DNA of 64,000 bases from Acidaminococcus fermentans_A (GTDB taxonomy: Bacteria; Bacillota; Negativicutes; Acidaminococcales; Acidaminococcaceae). Position 1 is the first letter of the stretch. Each line of letters opens with the position of its first letter. The notes below the pieces were generated by a model. That model was given only the letters and a program-made list of their open reading frames with translations. It made no database searches and was not told the origin of the DNA. Location: contig NZ_JBQOUY010000002.1 in NCBI RefSeq assembly GCF_052216985.1, positions 130,781 to 194,780 of the forward strand, written 5' to 3'. Positions 63,451-64,000 of the stretch are shown one piece after another. Both the position numbers and the translations under genes were made by a program.

Positions 63451-63787
63451 GACGAATTTTACTGACACAGCAGCCCTTGGGGATGCCAGTGAACTCAAGG
63501 TAAAGGCCCTCCATGTGACGGAACTGCAGACGGCCCTGGAACAGCTTAATACCTACGCGGTTAACGTGGATAATTGTGGGAACTGCGTGTATTGCCAGAC
63601 TTGCCAGGGCTGCCAGACCTGCCAGGGATGCCAGAGCACAAAATGCCAGTCCAGTTCCTGCCAAACCTGCCAGAGCATCAGCCAGTGCAGTTCGAGAAAC
63701 TGCACCTGCCAGACAAGAGGGCAATGTGACTGCAACTGCAGTGGCGGCAACTGTAACTGTTCGGATGATTCGGGAGGAGGGCCATAA
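63425..63787 (+). CDS. Cys-rich small tail protein, candidate peptide substrate
   Basis: 120 residues, starting inside the end of the radical-SAM gene (GGAG seven bases before ATG 63425). Residues 1-50 are a leader-like helical part (MAKNGTINKTNFTDTAALGD, ASELKVKALHVTELQTALEQ). Residues 51-112 contain 18 Cys: seven in a row spaced by two (C51-C54-C57-C60-C63-C66-C69, read QTCQGC), then looser pairs and alternate NC/DC ending CNCSDDSGGGP. The arrangement of a helical leader, Cys-rich core and adjacent SPASM enzyme fits a RiPP-like precursor. Alternatives: metal-binding or disulfide-rich tail tip. Confidence 0.75.
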   Translation: MAKNGTINKTNFTDTAALGDASELKVKALHVTELQTALEQLNTYAVNVDNCGNCVYCQTCQGCQTCQGCQSTKCQSSSCQTCQSISQCSSRNCTCQTRGQCDCNCSGGNCNCSDDSGGGP

Positions 63788-64000
63788 TGGCAAGTCAGAA
63801 CGAGATTGTATGGAAGAAGGACCTGACGGACATCCAGTCGGGACTGGAAACCCTTGCCACAAAGACGAAGATTTCCATCGACCTTTCCTCGATGAACTAT
63901 GACAAGGTGAAGAAAATCAACGTGGCAGCCCTGGAAACAGCGGTGAACAAACTAGAGGAGGCCTTTTCGGGAAACTGTTGCCAGGCCAACTGCTGCCAGA
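63787..64000 (+). CDS. Second Cys-rich protein, cut by the window edge
   Basis: The ATG overlaps the stop of the previous gene (TAATG at 63785-63789). 71 codons open to the window end: MASQNEIVWKKDLTDIQSGL..., a helical N-terminus with ALETAVNKLEEAFSGNCCQANCCQ as the last readable part, where CC pairs begin. Its N-terminal design (helical leader, then Cys) parallels the previous protein. The rest is outside the window. Confidence 0.7.
   Translation, partial: MASQNEIVWKKDLTDIQSGLETLATKTKISIDLSSMNYDKVKKINVAALETAVNKLEEAFSGNCCQANCCQ

Noticed and set aside
63575..63720. Short tandem repeat that might look like a CRISPR array or satellite
   Set aside because: The periodic TGCCAG units are in frame with a Cys-rich protein, have no spacers and no cas genes nearby.

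Overview
The window looks like the chromosome of a Gram-positive-type anaerobe. Strong AGGAGG ribosome sites, tightly overlapping genes and an HK97-type prophage point to Firmicutes, and the gene styles are reminiscent of Negativicutes such as Acidaminococcus; this is an impression, not a test. No rRNA, tRNA or CRISPR array was seen.

Region 1 (1-9.5 kb) is a decaying accessory zone. It holds two nearly identical orphan DinJ/RelB-type antitoxin genes, an intact ParE/DinJ pair, a Phd/Doc pair whose toxin is frameshifted, a frameshifted acetyltransferase, a radical-SAM gene whose 3' end runs into a repeat, a secreted metallo-hydrolase divergent from an Lrp-type regulator, and small membrane and secreted proteins. 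At least eight copies of a mosaic, terminator-ended intergenic repeat are scattered through it and through no other part of the window. Region 2 (9.9-12 kb) holds small membrane/zinc-ribbon proteins and a Nudix hydrolase preceded by a truncated copy of itself.

Region 3 (12.3-27 kb) is an AT-rich, one-direction operon that matches a DNA phosphorothioation defence island of the Ssp type. It has a PAPS-reductase-like sulfur-transfer protein (SspD-like), a DUF4007 protein (SspB-like), a large P-loop ATPase (SspC-like) and a cysteine desulfurase (SspA-like). A PLD-helicase, a 57-aa protein, a DndD/SMC-like ATPase and a 178-aa unknown follow. It ends with two unexpected members: a full-length sigma-70-type factor and a protein with an Ada-type Cys-rich metal-site domain that lacks the methyl-acceptor cysteine.

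Region 4 (27.4-64 kb, running off the right edge) is a GC-richer siphovirus prophage of the HK97 type. A SOS-box promoter is followed by DUF2800/DUF2815, a family A DNA polymerase interrupted by an intein, an antirepressor, a mosaic primase/DUF3987 protein, VRR-NUC, a broken SNF2 helicase, HNH and the terminase small subunit. Next come a ParB-methyltransferase, an amidoligase-containing cassette with three copies of one promoter-like motif, and a terminase large subunit interrupted by a second intein with class 3 hallmarks. A reverse-strand HigBA pair precedes the head and tail genes, which include a canonical -1 frameshift. The prophage has no integrase or lysogeny repressor inside the window.

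The most unusual part is the tail end (59.8-64 kb). A radical-SAM/SPASM peptide-maturase-like enzyme is translationally coupled to two extremely Cys-rich small proteins, and a third tail protein carries a similar Cys-rich C-terminus. This reads like a post-translationally modified, RiPP-like tail component made by a phage.
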